From the NCBI GenBank assembly GCA_902168225.1, contig CABHOW010000082.1, positions 1-59,949 of the forward strand: 59,949 nucleotides of DNA, in the 5' to 3' direction. This stretch comes from an uncultured Flavihumibacter sp. GTDB taxonomy: Bacteria; Bacteroidota; Bacteroidia; Chitinophagales; Chitinophagaceae. Positions within the stretch are counted from its first letter, which is position 1. The number at the start of each line of letters is the position of its first letter. This document shows, one piece after another, positions 8,658-17,872 of the stretch. A program made the position numbers and the translations under genes. A model generated the notes under the pieces. The model was not told the origin of the DNA. It saw nothing but the letters and a program-made list of their open reading frames with translations, and ran no database searches.

Positions 8658-9437
8658 ATGAAAAATTGGGTAAAGATTTGCATCATAGGGTATATTTTTT
8701 TGGGTGTAGCCTGTACGCCTAATAATGTGCAGAAAGACGAAAAACTAGGCGATCTTTTCAAAGCAGCAGGCGTAGAAGGCAGTTTTTGTGTATATGATAA
8801 TGGTACCGGATTATTTACGGTTCATAATCTTACCCGCTATAAAGATTCCGCCTATTTACCCGCATCAACAGCAGATATTGTAATAGCACTTGTTGGAGCA
8901 GAAACGGGTAAGCTTACTAACGAGCAAATGAAAATGAATGGCGACAGTATCACAGCTAATGCAGCTTTTATATCCTCTCACATTCCTTATTATCAACAAC
9001 TAGCCCGGTCCATTGGTAAAGACACCTTAAAACGTTGGATAGATAGTTTACACTATGGTAACAAATCAGTAGGTATTTCAGTAGATAGTTTCTGGTTGAA
9101 TAATACCCTGAAAATTACGGCTGATGAACAATTAGGTCTTGTAAAAAAATTATATTTCGGTCAACTTCCTTTTCAAAAAAGAACGCACGATATCGTAAAG
9201 AAAATGATGCTGCAGGAGGCAAACGCAAATTATAAGCTAAGCTATAAAACCGGTTGGGGCTTTTTGCCAAACGGGAAATCCCTGGGTTGGGTAGTAGGTT
9301 GGATAGAAGAAAACAAACATCCCTATTTCTTTGTTTTAAACCTAGAAGGAGATAAAACCCTGGATATGTTAACTGTTCGTAAGAATCTGTTAATGAATAT
9401 TTTAAAAGAACAAGGCTTTTTACAAGGTAAACGTTAA
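8658..9437 (+). CDS. Class D beta-lactamase-like lipoprotein lacking the active-site lysine
   Basis: A 259-residue protein with a lipoprotein signal (LGVAC, Cys19) and an OXA-type serine beta-lactamase fold over its whole length. The alignable blocks are VYDNGTGLFTVHN, LPASTAD (67-73), SHIPYYQQLA (107-116), YGN (133-135), DSFWLNNTLKIT and YKTGWGF (KTG 197-199). The usual STxK is S70-T71-A72-D73, so the carboxylated general-base lysine is replaced by aspartate. S70, YGN and KTG are intact. I used the ATG at 8658 because the in-frame upstream start is only a TTG at 8643. It may be a penicillin-binding or sensor protein, not a hydrolase; this is inference. The next gene starts 11 bases later. 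Confidence 0.85.
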   Translation: MKNWVKICIIGYIFLGVACTPNNVQKDEKLGDLFKAAGVEGSFCVYDNGTGLFTVHNLTRYKDSAYLPASTADIVIALVGAETGKLTNEQMKMNGDSITANAAFISSHIPYYQQLARSIGKDTLKRWIDSLHYGNKSVGISVDSFWLNNTLKITADEQLGLVKKLYFGQLPFQKRTHDIVKKMMLQEANANYKLSYKTGWGFLPNGKSLGWVVGWIEENKHPYFFVLNLEGDKTLDMLTVRKNLLMNILKEQGFLQGKR

Positions 9438-9447
9438 AAATTTTTTC

Positions 9448-11493
9448 ATGCAGTTATACTGTAACACACTCACAAGCTATAGCAGATTAAAAACCAAAGA
9501 AGTAAATATTGGTGGTTTGTTACTAGGTAATCTTAACCCCATTCGGGTTCAAACCATGACTACCACTGATACCATGGATACAGCTGCAACAGTGGCACAA
9601 ACTATTCGCTGTATAGAAGCAGGAGCTGAGCTGGTGCGTATTACTGCCCCCTCCAAAAAAGAAGCCGAGAATTTACTGAATATTAAGAATGAATTGAGGA
9701 AAAATGGATTTACAACCCCATTGGTTGCAGATATTCATTTCACGCCTAATGCAGCTGAAATTGCTGCTCGTATCGTTGAGAAAGTAAGAGTAAACCCGGG
9801 CAATTATGTAGATAAAAAAAAGTTTGAACAAATCGACTATACAGACGCTGAATATGTAGAAGAAATCGATCGTATCAGAGAACGATTTACCCCATTGGTG
9901 CAAATTTGTAAAGAATATGGAACTGCCATGCGTATCGGAACCAATCATGGTTCTTTAAGTGATCGTATTATGAGTAGATATGGCGATACCCCAATTGGTA
10001 TGGTAGAAAGTGCCATGGAATTTTTGCGAATTGCACGAGATGAAAACTATCACAATATTGTGTTGAGCATGAAGGCTAGTAACCCTCAGGTAATGGTGCA
10101 GGCATATCGATTATTGATTCAGCAGATGGATAAAGAATTTGGAGAAATATATCCCTTACATTTAGGTGTTACGGAAGCCGGCGATGGTGAAGATGGAAGA
10201 GTAAAAAGCGCTGCAGGAATCGGTACACTTTTAGAAGACGGTATAGGAGATACTATTCGCGTAAGCTTAACGGAAGACCCTGAATTCGAAATTCCTGTTT
10301 GTAGAGACTTGGTTAAGAGGTATGAAGGCGAATCCCTCGCTTCGCTCGGGAAGAAAGAAGACAGTAGACCGGATACACTTGGAGTTGTACCGATGATCGA
10401 AATGATTCCATATGATCCCTTTCACTATAAACGCAGAGAAACTTTTGCGGTAAATAATATCGGTGCCAAACAAGTTCCTGTTGTTATTGCTGATTTAAGT
10501 AAACTAAAAAAAATTGAAGCGAAGCACTTAGAAGCTATCGGTTATATATATGACGAAAGCTTGGATAAATGGAATATAAGCGATGCAGCAGCAGATTATA
10601 TTTTTACCCATAATACTATTGTAGATTTTGCATTACCCGGAACATTAAAAGTTATTGTTGATGCAAATACATGGGTTACTTGTGATGATAAGGAAAAATA
10701 TTTCCCCATTTTCGATGCAGCCGGTTTTCTAGCTGCGCATACTAAAAGTAGTACGCTCAATTTTGTGATGCTTGATTGTTTTAATACTAACAATCCTGAA
10801 ACTGATTTAGCATATGTAGAAAATTTGGCAAATGATCCAAGGGTAGTATTATGCTTGAGTAGCACCAATAAAAATGCTATGCAATCTGTACGTAGGATGT
10901 TTATGGAAATGATGCATAAGTCGATCAAAAACCCGGTTGTGTTAATTACAGATAGTCATTGGCAAACAGCCGATGAACATCTGATTCATTATGCTACTGA
11001 ATGTGGTGCTTTGTTATTAGATGGAATGGGTGATGGCATTTGTTTAGGTATGGAAACAGCAAGCTATCAGCAGCATGCTAATAACACCTTAGATACAAGC
11101 GGTAGAAATTATAGTACCAATACCTCTGTTGAACAATTTTTGAACGCTTCTGCTTTTAATATTCTTCAGGCTACCCGAACCCGTATTTCAAAAACAGAAT
11201 ATATTAGTTGTCCGAGTTGTGGAAGAACATTATTTGATTTACAAGAAACGACTGCTAAAATTCGAAGTGTAACCAATCATTTAAAAGGCGTGAAAATCGC
11301 GATTATGGGTTGCATTGTAAATGGACCCGGTGAAATGGCTGATGCTGATTTTGGATATGTGGGTAGTGGCGTTGGGAAAATTACACTATATAAAGGTAAA
11401 GATATTATGAAGCGTAATATTGATAGCGCTATTGCGGTTGATGAATTAATTGGGTTACTCAAAGCGCATGATGCCTGGGTAGAACCTTCCTAA
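9448..11493 (+). CDS. ispG: 4-hydroxy-3-methylbut-2-enyl-diphosphate synthase, long form
   Basis: An IspG/GcpE of 681 residues, performing the sixth step of the MEP isoprenoid pathway using a 4Fe-4S cluster. The N-terminal TIM barrel begins PIRVQTMTTTDTMDT and contains KVRVNPGNY. A large middle domain follows, then the reductase-like C-terminal domain with the cluster ligands C588 and C591 in CPSCGRTLFDLQ, C622 in MGCIVNGPGE, and E629. Proteobacterial enzymes are about 370 residues. This insertion-bearing form is usual in Bacteroidota, Chlorobi and plants, so the length is normal here. A GC-rich phrase CCCTCGCTTCGCTCGGG at about 10333 encodes part of the barrel-to-insert linker. Confidence 0.93.
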   Translation: MQLYCNTLTSYSRLKTKEVNIGGLLLGNLNPIRVQTMTTTDTMDTAATVAQTIRCIEAGAELVRITAPSKKEAENLLNIKNELRKNGFTTPLVADIHFTPNAAEIAARIVEKVRVNPGNYVDKKKFEQIDYTDAEYVEEIDRIRERFTPLVQICKEYGTAMRIGTNHGSLSDRIMSRYGDTPIGMVESAMEFLRIARDENYHNIVLSMKASNPQVMVQAYRLLIQQMDKEFGEIYPLHLGVTEAGDGEDGRVKSAAGIGTLLEDGIGDTIRVSLTEDPEFEIPVCRDLVKRYEGESLASLGKKEDSRPDTLGVVPMIEMIPYDPFHYKRRETFAVNNIGAKQVPVVIADLSKLKKIEAKHLEAIGYIYDESLDKWNISDAAADYIFTHNTIVDFALPGTLKVIVDANTWVTCDDKEKYFPIFDAAGFLAAHTKSSTLNFVMLDCFNTNNPETDLAYVENLANDPRVVLCLSSTNKNAMQSVRRMFMEMMHKSIKNPVVLITDSHWQTADEHLIHYATECGALLLDGMGDGICLGMETASYQQHANNTLDTSGRNYSTNTSVEQFLNASAFNILQATRTRISKTEYISCPSCGRTLFDLQETTAKIRSVTNHLKGVKIAIMGCIVNGPGEMADADFGYVGSGVGKITLYKGKDIMKRNIDSAIAVDELIGLLKAHDAWVEPS

Positions 11494-11501
11494 TCTTTTT
11501 T

Positions 11502-13097
11502 ATGCAAACAGATTTTTTAATTGTTGGATCAGGGATAGCCGGACTTACCTATGCACTGAAAATAGCCAACAAATTTCCGGAAAAAAAAGTGTTGATTATC
11601 ACCAAAACGCAAGCGGATGAAACGAATACAAAATATGCGCAAGGAGGAATAGCAGGGGTTTGGGATGCAGCCAATGATAGCTATGAGAAGCATATTGAAG
11701 ATACACTTATTGCGGGGGACGGATTATGCAATCCGGCTGTTGTTGAAATGGTTGTAAAAGAAGGCCCCGAAAGAATTAAAGAAATTATAGGATATGGGGC
11801 ACAGTTCGATAGAGATGAGAAAGGGGGATACAGTTTAGGAAAAGAAGGCGGACATAGTGAAAACCGAATTTTGCATCATAAAGATGTAACCGGCATGGAG
11901 ATGGAACGGGCATTATTAGCGAAACTTAACTCTTTACCAAATATTATATTGGCTAATCATTGCTTTGTTGTTGATTTAATTACCCAGCACCATCTTGGAT
12001 ATTTAGTAACAAAATCTACACCCGATATCACTTGTTATGGTGTGTATGTTTTGAATCTGCACACCAATCAAATCGAAAAAATAAGCGCAGGATTTACCTT
12101 ATTGGCAACCGGGGGGTGCGGACAAGCATACCGCACTACAACGAATCCTAAAATTGCAACAGGCGATGGGATTGCTATGGTTTACCGGGCGAAGGGAAAA
12201 ATTGAGAACATGGAGTTTATTCAATTTCACCCTACTGCTTTATACGAACCGGGTGAATCTCCCTCTTTTTTAATTACGGAGGCCGTACGTGGAGATGGGG
12301 GTATACTGCGTAATAAATCGGGTGAAGCTTTTATGGAGAAATATGACCAGCGAAAAGACCTAGCCCCACGTGATATTGTTGCCAGAGCTATTGATAATGA
12401 AATGAAACGTACGGGTACCGAGCATGTATACCTCGATTGCAGACACTTGAATAAAGAAAAATTTATTCATCACTTTCCTAACATTTATAATAAGTGTTTA
12501 AGTATCGGTATCGATGTGATGCAACATCTTATACCTGTTGCACCTGCAGCGCATTACAGTTGTGGTGGTATCAAAACAAATGAATGGGGTGAAACTTCCA
12601 TTAAAAATTTATACGCTTGCGGAGAGTGCTCAAGTACCGGGCTGCATGGCGCTAATAGATTAGCCAGCAACAGTTTACTGGAAGCTATGGTATTTGCACA
12701 CCGATGTTTCTTACACACAACAAAAAATATTGCAGCTATTCAATTACGAAATGATTTACCTGATTGGAATGCCGAAGGTACTTCCGATCCAAAAGAAATG
12801 ATCCTCATTACGCAGAGTATAAAAGAGCTACAGCAAATTATGAGTGATTATGTGGGTATCGTACGAACAGATATTCGATTAACGCGCGCCAGCAAGCGAC
12901 TTGATCTTTTATTTGAAGAAACAGAAGCACTATATCGTTCTACACGCGTATCACCACAACTATGTGAATTACGTAATTTAATTACCGTAGCTTACTTAAT
13001 TGTAAAAAGTGCTGAGTTCAGAAAAGAAAGTAGAGGCCTTCATTTTAACACGGATCATCCGGGTAAAGCCAAACTGTTGCAGAATATTATACTTTAA
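11502..13097 (+). CDS. nadB: L-aspartate oxidase
   Basis: A flavoprotein of 531 residues that oxidises aspartate to iminoaspartate for quinolinate and NAD synthesis. It has the FAD-binding GSGIAGL (8-14), the TNTKYAQGGIAG segment, GGHSENRILHHKDVTG, EAVRGDGG, and the C-terminal NLYACGECSSTGLHGANRLA typical of the fumarate reductase/NadB family. It starts 8 bases after ispG on the same strand. nadA and nadC are not in the window. Length and motifs favour NadB over succinate dehydrogenase flavoprotein, as no other SDH subunit is nearby. Confidence 0.93.
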   Translation: MQTDFLIVGSGIAGLTYALKIANKFPEKKVLIITKTQADETNTKYAQGGIAGVWDAANDSYEKHIEDTLIAGDGLCNPAVVEMVVKEGPERIKEIIGYGAQFDRDEKGGYSLGKEGGHSENRILHHKDVTGMEMERALLAKLNSLPNIILANHCFVVDLITQHHLGYLVTKSTPDITCYGVYVLNLHTNQIEKISAGFTLLATGGCGQAYRTTTNPKIATGDGIAMVYRAKGKIENMEFIQFHPTALYEPGESPSFLITEAVRGDGGILRNKSGEAFMEKYDQRKDLAPRDIVARAIDNEMKRTGTEHVYLDCRHLNKEKFIHHFPNIYNKCLSIGIDVMQHLIPVAPAAHYSCGGIKTNEWGETSIKNLYACGECSSTGLHGANRLASNSLLEAMVFAHRCFLHTTKNIAAIQLRNDLPDWNAEGTSDPKEMILITQSIKELQQIMSDYVGIVRTDIRLTRASKRLDLLFEETEALYRSTRVSPQLCELRNLITVAYLIVKSAEFRKESRGLHFNTDHPGKAKLLQNIIL

Positions 13098-13098
13098 T

Positions 13099-13163
13099 AA
13101 TCTTCAATCTTCATACTTCAATCTGGTTATTTTTTTTAAATTGGAGATTCCAGATTGAAGATT
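13099..13163. repeat. Intergenic hairpin repeat, family A copy 1
   Basis: AATCTTCAATCT at 13099-13110 is the perfect reverse complement of AGATTGAAGATT at 13152-13163. An inner pair TTCAATCTGG (13117-13126) and CCAGATTGAA (13150-13159) is also perfect. The element fills the gap between nadB and the acyltransferase gene. Related copies lie at about 42439-42485 and 46199-46260. It could act as a terminator or mRNA-stabilising hairpin. Confidence 0.75.
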
Positions 13164-13177
13164 TATATCTTTATCTT

Positions 13178-14071
13178 ATGTACTATCTTATCTACCCCTT
13201 ATTTTACTTGCTATCCCTACTTCCTTGGCGCGTAATGTATATTATAGCTGATGGTATTTATGGTTTGGTTTACTATGTATTTGGGTATCGGAAAAAAATT
13301 GTGCGTGCCAATATCGCATTGGCATTTCCTGAAAAATCGGTTTCGGAGCGAACTAAAATTGAAAAAAGGTTTTATCATCAATTGATTGATACTTTTATTG
13401 AAATCATTAAATTGATTTCTGTTTCAAAAGATGAGCTCAACAAAAGAGTAGCCTGCGATTATAGTTTAGTAGATCAGTTATATCAAACGAAGCAGTCCGT
13501 TCAGTTTCATGGCGGTCATTTTTTTAGTTGGGAATTTATTAACCTTGCATTAGGTGCTAATATCCCTTATCCTTTTTTGGCCGTTTATGCACCATTGTCT
13601 AATAAAGTTTTCGATCGTATCATCTATGATATGCGAAAAAAATTCGGTACCATATTAGTGCCTGCCAATAAATTTGGGACTCATTTCAAAGACTATGCAG
13701 CAGATATTTACTCTTTAGGATTAGCAGCCGATCAAAACCCTAGAAGAACACAAGATGCTTACTGGGTGCCATTTATGGGTAAACTGGCTCCATTTGTTCC
13801 GGGTCCGGAGAAAGGCGCCAAAATACATAATACAGCGATTATATTCACTAGTTTCTTTCCGGTAAAAAGAGGATATTATAAATTAGTACTTTCTTTATAT
13901 ACTACAACCCCCAATGATATTCCACAAGGAAAAATTACATCCGATTTTAAGCTTTTTGTGGAACAACAAATAAGGGAGCGACCGGCTAATTATTTATGGA
14001 GCCATAGAAGATGGAAATGGGATTATGATCCCGCTGTTCATGCTCCTCGATTAATTAAGGAGGATGTATAA
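13178..14071 (+). CDS. LpxL/HtrB-family lysophospholipid (lipid A) acyltransferase
   Basis: A 297-residue inner-membrane-associated acyltransferase. An N-terminal hydrophobic anchor (about 1-35) is followed by RANIALAFPE and the catalytic H114-x4-E119 motif (HGGHFFSWE). The later LGLAADQNPRR and VPFMGKLAPFVPGPEKGA segments fit the LpxL-type fold. It probably transfers a fatty acyl group to a lipid A precursor or a related lipid; the exact substrate cannot be read from sequence. It follows the hairpin repeat after nadB and precedes an outer-membrane protein gene by 42 bases, which would fit an envelope-related pair. Confidence 0.85.
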   Translation: MYYLIYPLFYLLSLLPWRVMYIIADGIYGLVYYVFGYRKKIVRANIALAFPEKSVSERTKIEKRFYHQLIDTFIEIIKLISVSKDELNKRVACDYSLVDQLYQTKQSVQFHGGHFFSWEFINLALGANIPYPFLAVYAPLSNKVFDRIIYDMRKKFGTILVPANKFGTHFKDYAADIYSLGLAADQNPRRTQDAYWVPFMGKLAPFVPGPEKGAKIHNTAIIFTSFFPVKRGYYKLVLSLYTTTPNDIPQGKITSDFKLFVEQQIRERPANYLWSHRRWKWDYDPAVHAPRLIKEDV

Positions 14072-14113
14072 AAAAGGATTTTTTAACTGGCTATTTTTGA
14101 TTAGGTTTAAGTA

Positions 14114-15325
14114 ATGAATTGGAAGGTATTTGTTTTTTTTAGCTTATTCATCTCTCTAAATATTACTATTGATGCGCAAACGGCAACAGATTCTTTGCAT
14201 CATGCTAATGCCGATACCTTAGATATCATCGACTTATTACACAAAATAGTATCCGGAAAAAATCGTATCCAAAAAACAACAGAAGAGGCAAGGGGTAAGG
14301 TACATGCATCTTTGGTACCGGCAGTAGGGGTAACACTGCAAACAGGATTTGTTATAAATCTTACCGGAAACTTAGCCTTTTATACTTCTAAAGAAAAAAA
14401 ACAAAACCTGTCAAGCATTTTTGCAACTGTTGCGTACACCGGTAAAGGGCAGTTATTGGTGCCTATTATTAGTAATATTTGGACGCGTAACAATAAATAT
14501 AATTTCATCGGTAATTGGCATTTTCTAAAATACAATGAAGTTACTTATGGATTAGGTGGAAATACCAATAATAATACAGCCAATCAATTAACCTACAATA
14601 CATTTAGGTTTTACGAACAAGTAAGCCAAAAAATAGGAAAGGAATTATTTGCCGGGGTCGGTTATATGCTTGATCAGCATGGTAGAATCACGCAAAGTGG
14701 TAATGCCGATGGGTCTGCATCCGATCTTACAAAATATGGGCTAGATTCTAATACTGTTTCTTCGGGTCTGGCTTTCCAATTACTATATGATGATAGAAGA
14801 AATTCTATAAACCCCGATAGAGGAACTTATGTTCAATTTCGTTATAGAACAAGTTTTGAATGGTTAGGGTCAACCAATAATTGGCAATCTGTTCTTATTG
14901 ATGCTCGGAAATTTATTCCCTGGGGAAATAAAGGTAAAAACATATTAGCACTATGGAGCTACAATTGGTTTGTTACGAGTGGTAGAGTTCCTTATTTGGA
15001 TTTACCAAGTGTTGGGTGGGATATGTATTATAATACAGGCAGAGGATATGTGCAGAGCAGGTTTAGAGCTAGTTCCATGTTTTATCAGGAGGCAGAATAC
15101 CGGTTTGGGATATCCAGAAATAATTTTTTAGGAGGGGTAGTATTTGCCAATAATGGGTTTTATGGAAACTGGCCCTCGGGAAAAATTAGTAACGTAAACC
15201 TTGGATATGGTGCAGGTATTAGAATTCTCTTTAATAAACATTCTCAAACAAATGTGGCTATCGATTATGCTTTTGGCAGAAATGGATCCCAGGGGATTTT
15301 TGTAAATCTTGGAGAAGTGTTTTAG
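14114..15325 (+). CDS. BamA/TamA-like outer-membrane beta-barrel protein
   Basis: A 403-residue protein with a signal peptide ending about residue 22 (IDAQ) and then a beta-barrel-like region rich in alternating aromatic and polar residues. The segment DDRRNSINPDRGTYVQFRYR matches the conserved bacterial surface antigen (BamA C-terminal) barrel phrase, and the protein ends in a strand with a terminal phenylalanine (NLGEVF). No POTRA domains are evident, so it is a barrel-only member such as those called surface antigen or BamA/TamA family. Its stop overlaps the stop of the convergent gene by 4 bases. Its function is unknown beyond outer-membrane location. Confidence 0.8.
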   Translation: MNWKVFVFFSLFISLNITIDAQTATDSLHHANADTLDIIDLLHKIVSGKNRIQKTTEEARGKVHASLVPAVGVTLQTGFVINLTGNLAFYTSKEKKQNLSSIFATVAYTGKGQLLVPIISNIWTRNNKYNFIGNWHFLKYNEVTYGLGGNTNNNTANQLTYNTFRFYEQVSQKIGKELFAGVGYMLDQHGRITQSGNADGSASDLTKYGLDSNTVSSGLAFQLLYDDRRNSINPDRGTYVQFRYRTSFEWLGSTNNWQSVLIDARKFIPWGNKGKNILALWSYNWFVTSGRVPYLDLPSVGWDMYYNTGRGYVQSRFRASSMFYQEAEYRFGISRNNFLGGVVFANNGFYGNWPSGKISNVNLGYGAGIRILFNKHSQTNVAIDYAFGRNGSQGIFVNLGEVF

Positions 15326-16734
15326 TTTAAAACAGCGGTGTCTTTTTCAAAACTAAACTTATCTTTTAGTTCTTTAATCGTTCCCCATCCACCTACCACA
15401 TTTCTTAAATTATGAATACCCTGCTTTTTAATTAGAGAAGCCGCAATTACACTTCTATAGCCTCCGGCACAGTGTACATATATGTTATGGCGATCCTCTA
15501 AGTTAGCCATACTCCCCGGATCCGTTAAATCATTCAATGGTATATTGAGTGCTTCTTTGATATGTTCACTCGCATACTCCGTTTCTTTTCTAACATCTAC
15601 AACTACTAAATTTTCATCAAAAGGCATATCCATGGCTAATTCATCAGCTTCTACATTGATGATCATATCCGTAGGTTCACCTGCTTTCTGCCATGCAGGA
15701 TAACCCCCTAATAAATAACCTTCTATTTTATCAAATCCAACCCTCGCTAATCTTATAATTGTTTCTCTCTCCTTTCCTTCTTCTGTTACCAAGATCATAG
15801 GTTCATCAAAAGACAATAAACTCCCTGCCCATTCAGCAAATCTTCCTTCTAACCCAATAGAAATAGACCCGGGAATAAAACCATTGGTGAATTCATCAGC
15901 ATTACGGGTATCGAGTAAAAAGATCCCGGATTTTATTTTTTGTTTGAAAGCCAGTACATCCAGAGGCTGTAAACCTTTTTCTAAAATAGAGTCTAAACTG
16001 GAATATCCTTCCTTATTAATTTTTGCATTGATAGGAAAATATTGGGGAGGTGCTGCTAATCCTTCAGTTACTGCTTTAATAAAATCCTCTTTTGTTTGTG
16101 ATTGTAAAGCATAATTGGTTTGTTTTTGGATACCAATAGTGCTTGTTGTTTCCGGACCTAGGTTCTTGCCACAGCTGCTACCTGCACCATGAGTGGGATA
16201 TAAGATAACATCATCGGCCAAAGGCATAATGTATCGCTGTAAGCTATCATACATCATACCAGCTAAATCATCCATTGTTATTTCACTCCCTTTTTGTGCT
16301 AAATCGGGTCGGCCAACATCACCAATAAACAAGGTATCTCCAGTAAAAATCGCGTGATCTTTACCCGTTTCATCTTTTAAGAGAAAGCAACTGCTTTCGA
16401 GGGTATGACCAGGCGTATGTAAAACCTGTATGCTAATTTTTCCAACATGAAATATTTCTTGATCTGCTGCCACATGTACCGGGAAATTTGTAGTTGTTCC
16501 CGGACCATAAACTATGGTAGCACCCGTTGCTGCAGCAAGATCTAAATGTCCACTTACAAAATCGGCATGAAAATGTGTTTCAAAAATATATTTAATGGAT
16601 GCTTGGCGTTTAGCAGCAAGTTCTAAATAAGCTTCAATATCTCTTAGGGGATCTACGATAGCGGCAATTCCATCACTCTCAATATAATAGGCTGCTTCAC
16701 TTAAACAGCTGGTATATAATTGCTCAATAAACAT
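15322..16734 (-). CDS. MBL-fold hydrolase with two rhodanese domains (persulfide dioxygenase-like)
   Basis: A 470-residue protein. The N-terminal metallo-beta-lactamase domain has THFHADFVSGH (H54, H56, D58, H63), like ETHE1/Blh-type glutathione persulfide dioxygenases. Two rhodanese domains follow. The second has an active-site cysteine, C422, in HCAGGYRS. The first has VTEEGKERE where a cysteine loop would be, so it is probably non-catalytic. Likely role: oxidation or transfer of persulfide sulfur in the cytosol (family inference). It lies 19 bases after an ArsR regulator, probably in one operon. It is convergent with the upstream barrel gene, with a 4-base overlap of stops. Confidence 0.85.
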   Translation of the reverse strand: MFIEQLYTSCLSEAAYYIESDGIAAIVDPLRDIEAYLELAAKRQASIKYIFETHFHADFVSGHLDLAAATGATIVYGPGTTTNFPVHVAADQEIFHVGKISIQVLHTPGHTLESSCFLLKDETGKDHAIFTGDTLFIGDVGRPDLAQKGSEITMDDLAGMMYDSLQRYIMPLADDVILYPTHGAGSSCGKNLGPETTSTIGIQKQTNYALQSQTKEDFIKAVTEGLAAPPQYFPINAKINKEGYSSLDSILEKGLQPLDVLAFKQKIKSGIFLLDTRNADEFTNGFIPGSISIGLEGRFAEWAGSLLSFDEPMILVTEEGKERETIIRLARVGFDKIEGYLLGGYPAWQKAGEPTDMIINVEADELAMDMPFDENLVVVDVRKETEYASEHIKEALNIPLNDLTDPGSMANLEDRHNIYVHCAGGYRSVIAASLIKKQGIHNLRNVVGGWGTIKELKDKFSFEKDTAVLN

Positions 16735-16753
16735 ACTGCAAAGGTACGTTTTA

Positions 16754-17089
16754 TTAATCTACCAATGACTTTACGAAACCGGTTACCTCATTCAAACGGC
16801 CATAATTAACGGCATAATAAATAAACTTACCCTCTCTGGAAGTGCTTACGATACCAGCCCGCCTTAAAATGGCCAAATGCTGGGAAGCAACGGATTGCTC
16901 TAAACGAAGTTTAACATACAACTCGGTAACGGTCATTTTAATATGCTCATCGAGCAATTTAATAATCTGTTGGCGGAGCTTATGATTGATAGAACGCAGT
17001 ATTAGCGCGGCTTTCTTGGTCTGTAGAAAGTCTACTTTAACGGGTTCGCCACCATTTTCTAGTATGATGGATTGTACTGTTGCATTCAT
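16754..17089 (-). CDS. ArsR-family winged-helix regulator
   Basis: An 111-residue helix-turn-helix protein. The recognition region is TELYVKLRLEQSVASQHLAILRRAG with a wing at STSREGKFIYYAVN. It contains no cysteine at all, so it cannot use the dithiol sulfide/persulfide switch of SqrR/BigR or the cysteine metal site of ArsR, although it precedes a persulfide-type gene. It is probably the autoregulated first gene of the two-gene operon. The 102 bases upstream are its likely promoter; TAACTTTA on the minus strand there is a loose -7 match. Confidence 0.85.
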   Translation of the reverse strand: MNATVQSIILENGGEPVKVDFLQTKKAALILRSINHKLRQQIIKLLDEHIKMTVTELYVKLRLEQSVASQHLAILRRAGIVSTSREGKFIYYAVNYGRLNEVTGFVKSLVD

Positions 17090-17191
17090 GAGATGAGCAT
17101 TAGTTTGGGGGTTAGATCAATCTCGATTTATAAAGTTAAACAAATTGCTGAGTACATAGTATAATTTTTATCAATATTTTTAAGCAAGAGA

Positions 17192-17872
17192 TCATTTTCG
17201 GGTATCATGAAAGGCTTTAGCATAAATTGGCTCTATATAAGCCAAATCGGCGAACCGGTTGGCTCTATAAACTTGCTCACTTAAAGCTATCATATCCTCA
17301 ATGGTATGTGGGGCTGTATGGATATGATATTTCAGGTTAGTAGGCTTTTCGGGAATTTTTTTGGCTCCATTTCCACAAAACAAAATGGGAACCGAAGGAT
17401 CCAATGTATGTAAATAGTCATCCGGTAATATAAAGGCCTTTGGAGCTTGCAATTCCTCTAAATCCGACTTGTAAATACCCATGAATACTTCCATTCGTCT
17501 GGCATCAATCATAGGATAAATCAAATAATTTGGTTCCTCTCGCCACCCTATTTTTATATTCGCTGCATGGGCAATTAAGGCCAATGTATTGATCGTTATC
17601 AAAGGCTTTTGTAGGGTAAAACAAATTCCTTTGGCCGATGCCATTCCTACGCGTAAACCGGTATAACTTCCGGGGCCGGCAGTAACAGCCAAGGCATCTA
17701 TATCAGCTAAAGGGATCCCTGTTTCTAAACATAAGGATTGAATGGCCGGTTGCAGAAAACTGCCATGGTTTTTCAAATCCGCATTTTCTCTCTTAGCAAG
17801 CATAATACCATCCTTACTTATACAGGTAGCTGCATATTCGGTGGCAGTATCGATGCAGAGAAGGAGGGGCAT
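17192..17872 (-). CDS. tsaB: tRNA threonylcarbamoyladenosine synthesis protein TsaB
   Basis: An ASKHA-fold protein of 226 residues, the usual TsaB length, beginning LLCIDTATEYAATCI. It contains AVTAGPGSYTGLRVGMASAKG, the diagnostic phrase of the TsaB/TsaD family. TsaB partners TsaD and TsaE in making t6A37 of ANN-decoding tRNAs; it is non-catalytic itself (family knowledge). Its start codon directly abuts a GGGTATA heptamer array, so on its own strand the leader reads as repeated TATACCC units with no visible Shine-Dalgarno. Confidence 0.92.
   Translation of the reverse strand: MPLLLCIDTATEYAATCISKDGIMLAKRENADLKNHGSFLQPAIQSLCLETGIPLADIDALAVTAGPGSYTGLRVGMASAKGICFTLQKPLITINTLALIAHAANIKIGWREEPNYLIYPMIDARRMEVFMGIYKSDLEELQAPKAFILPDDYLHTLDPSVPILFCGNGAKKIPEKPTNLKYHIHTAPHTIEDMIALSEQVYRANRFADLAYIEPIYAKAFHDTRK

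Noticed and set aside
10331..10350. CCCTCGCTTCGCTCGGG phrase in ispG as a mobile repeat insertion
   Set aside because: It is only loosely palindromic and in frame in a variable linker; no second copy was seen in this window.
10267..10928. Minus-strand ORFs of 68 and 110 codons opposite ispG
   Set aside because: They are antisense to a strongly conserved enzyme and no protein family is visible.
15322..15325. Four-base convergent stop overlap as a sign of misassembly
   Set aside because: Both proteins end naturally at their family C-termini, and short convergent overlaps (also 12 bases at 19047-19058) are ordinary in compact genomes.
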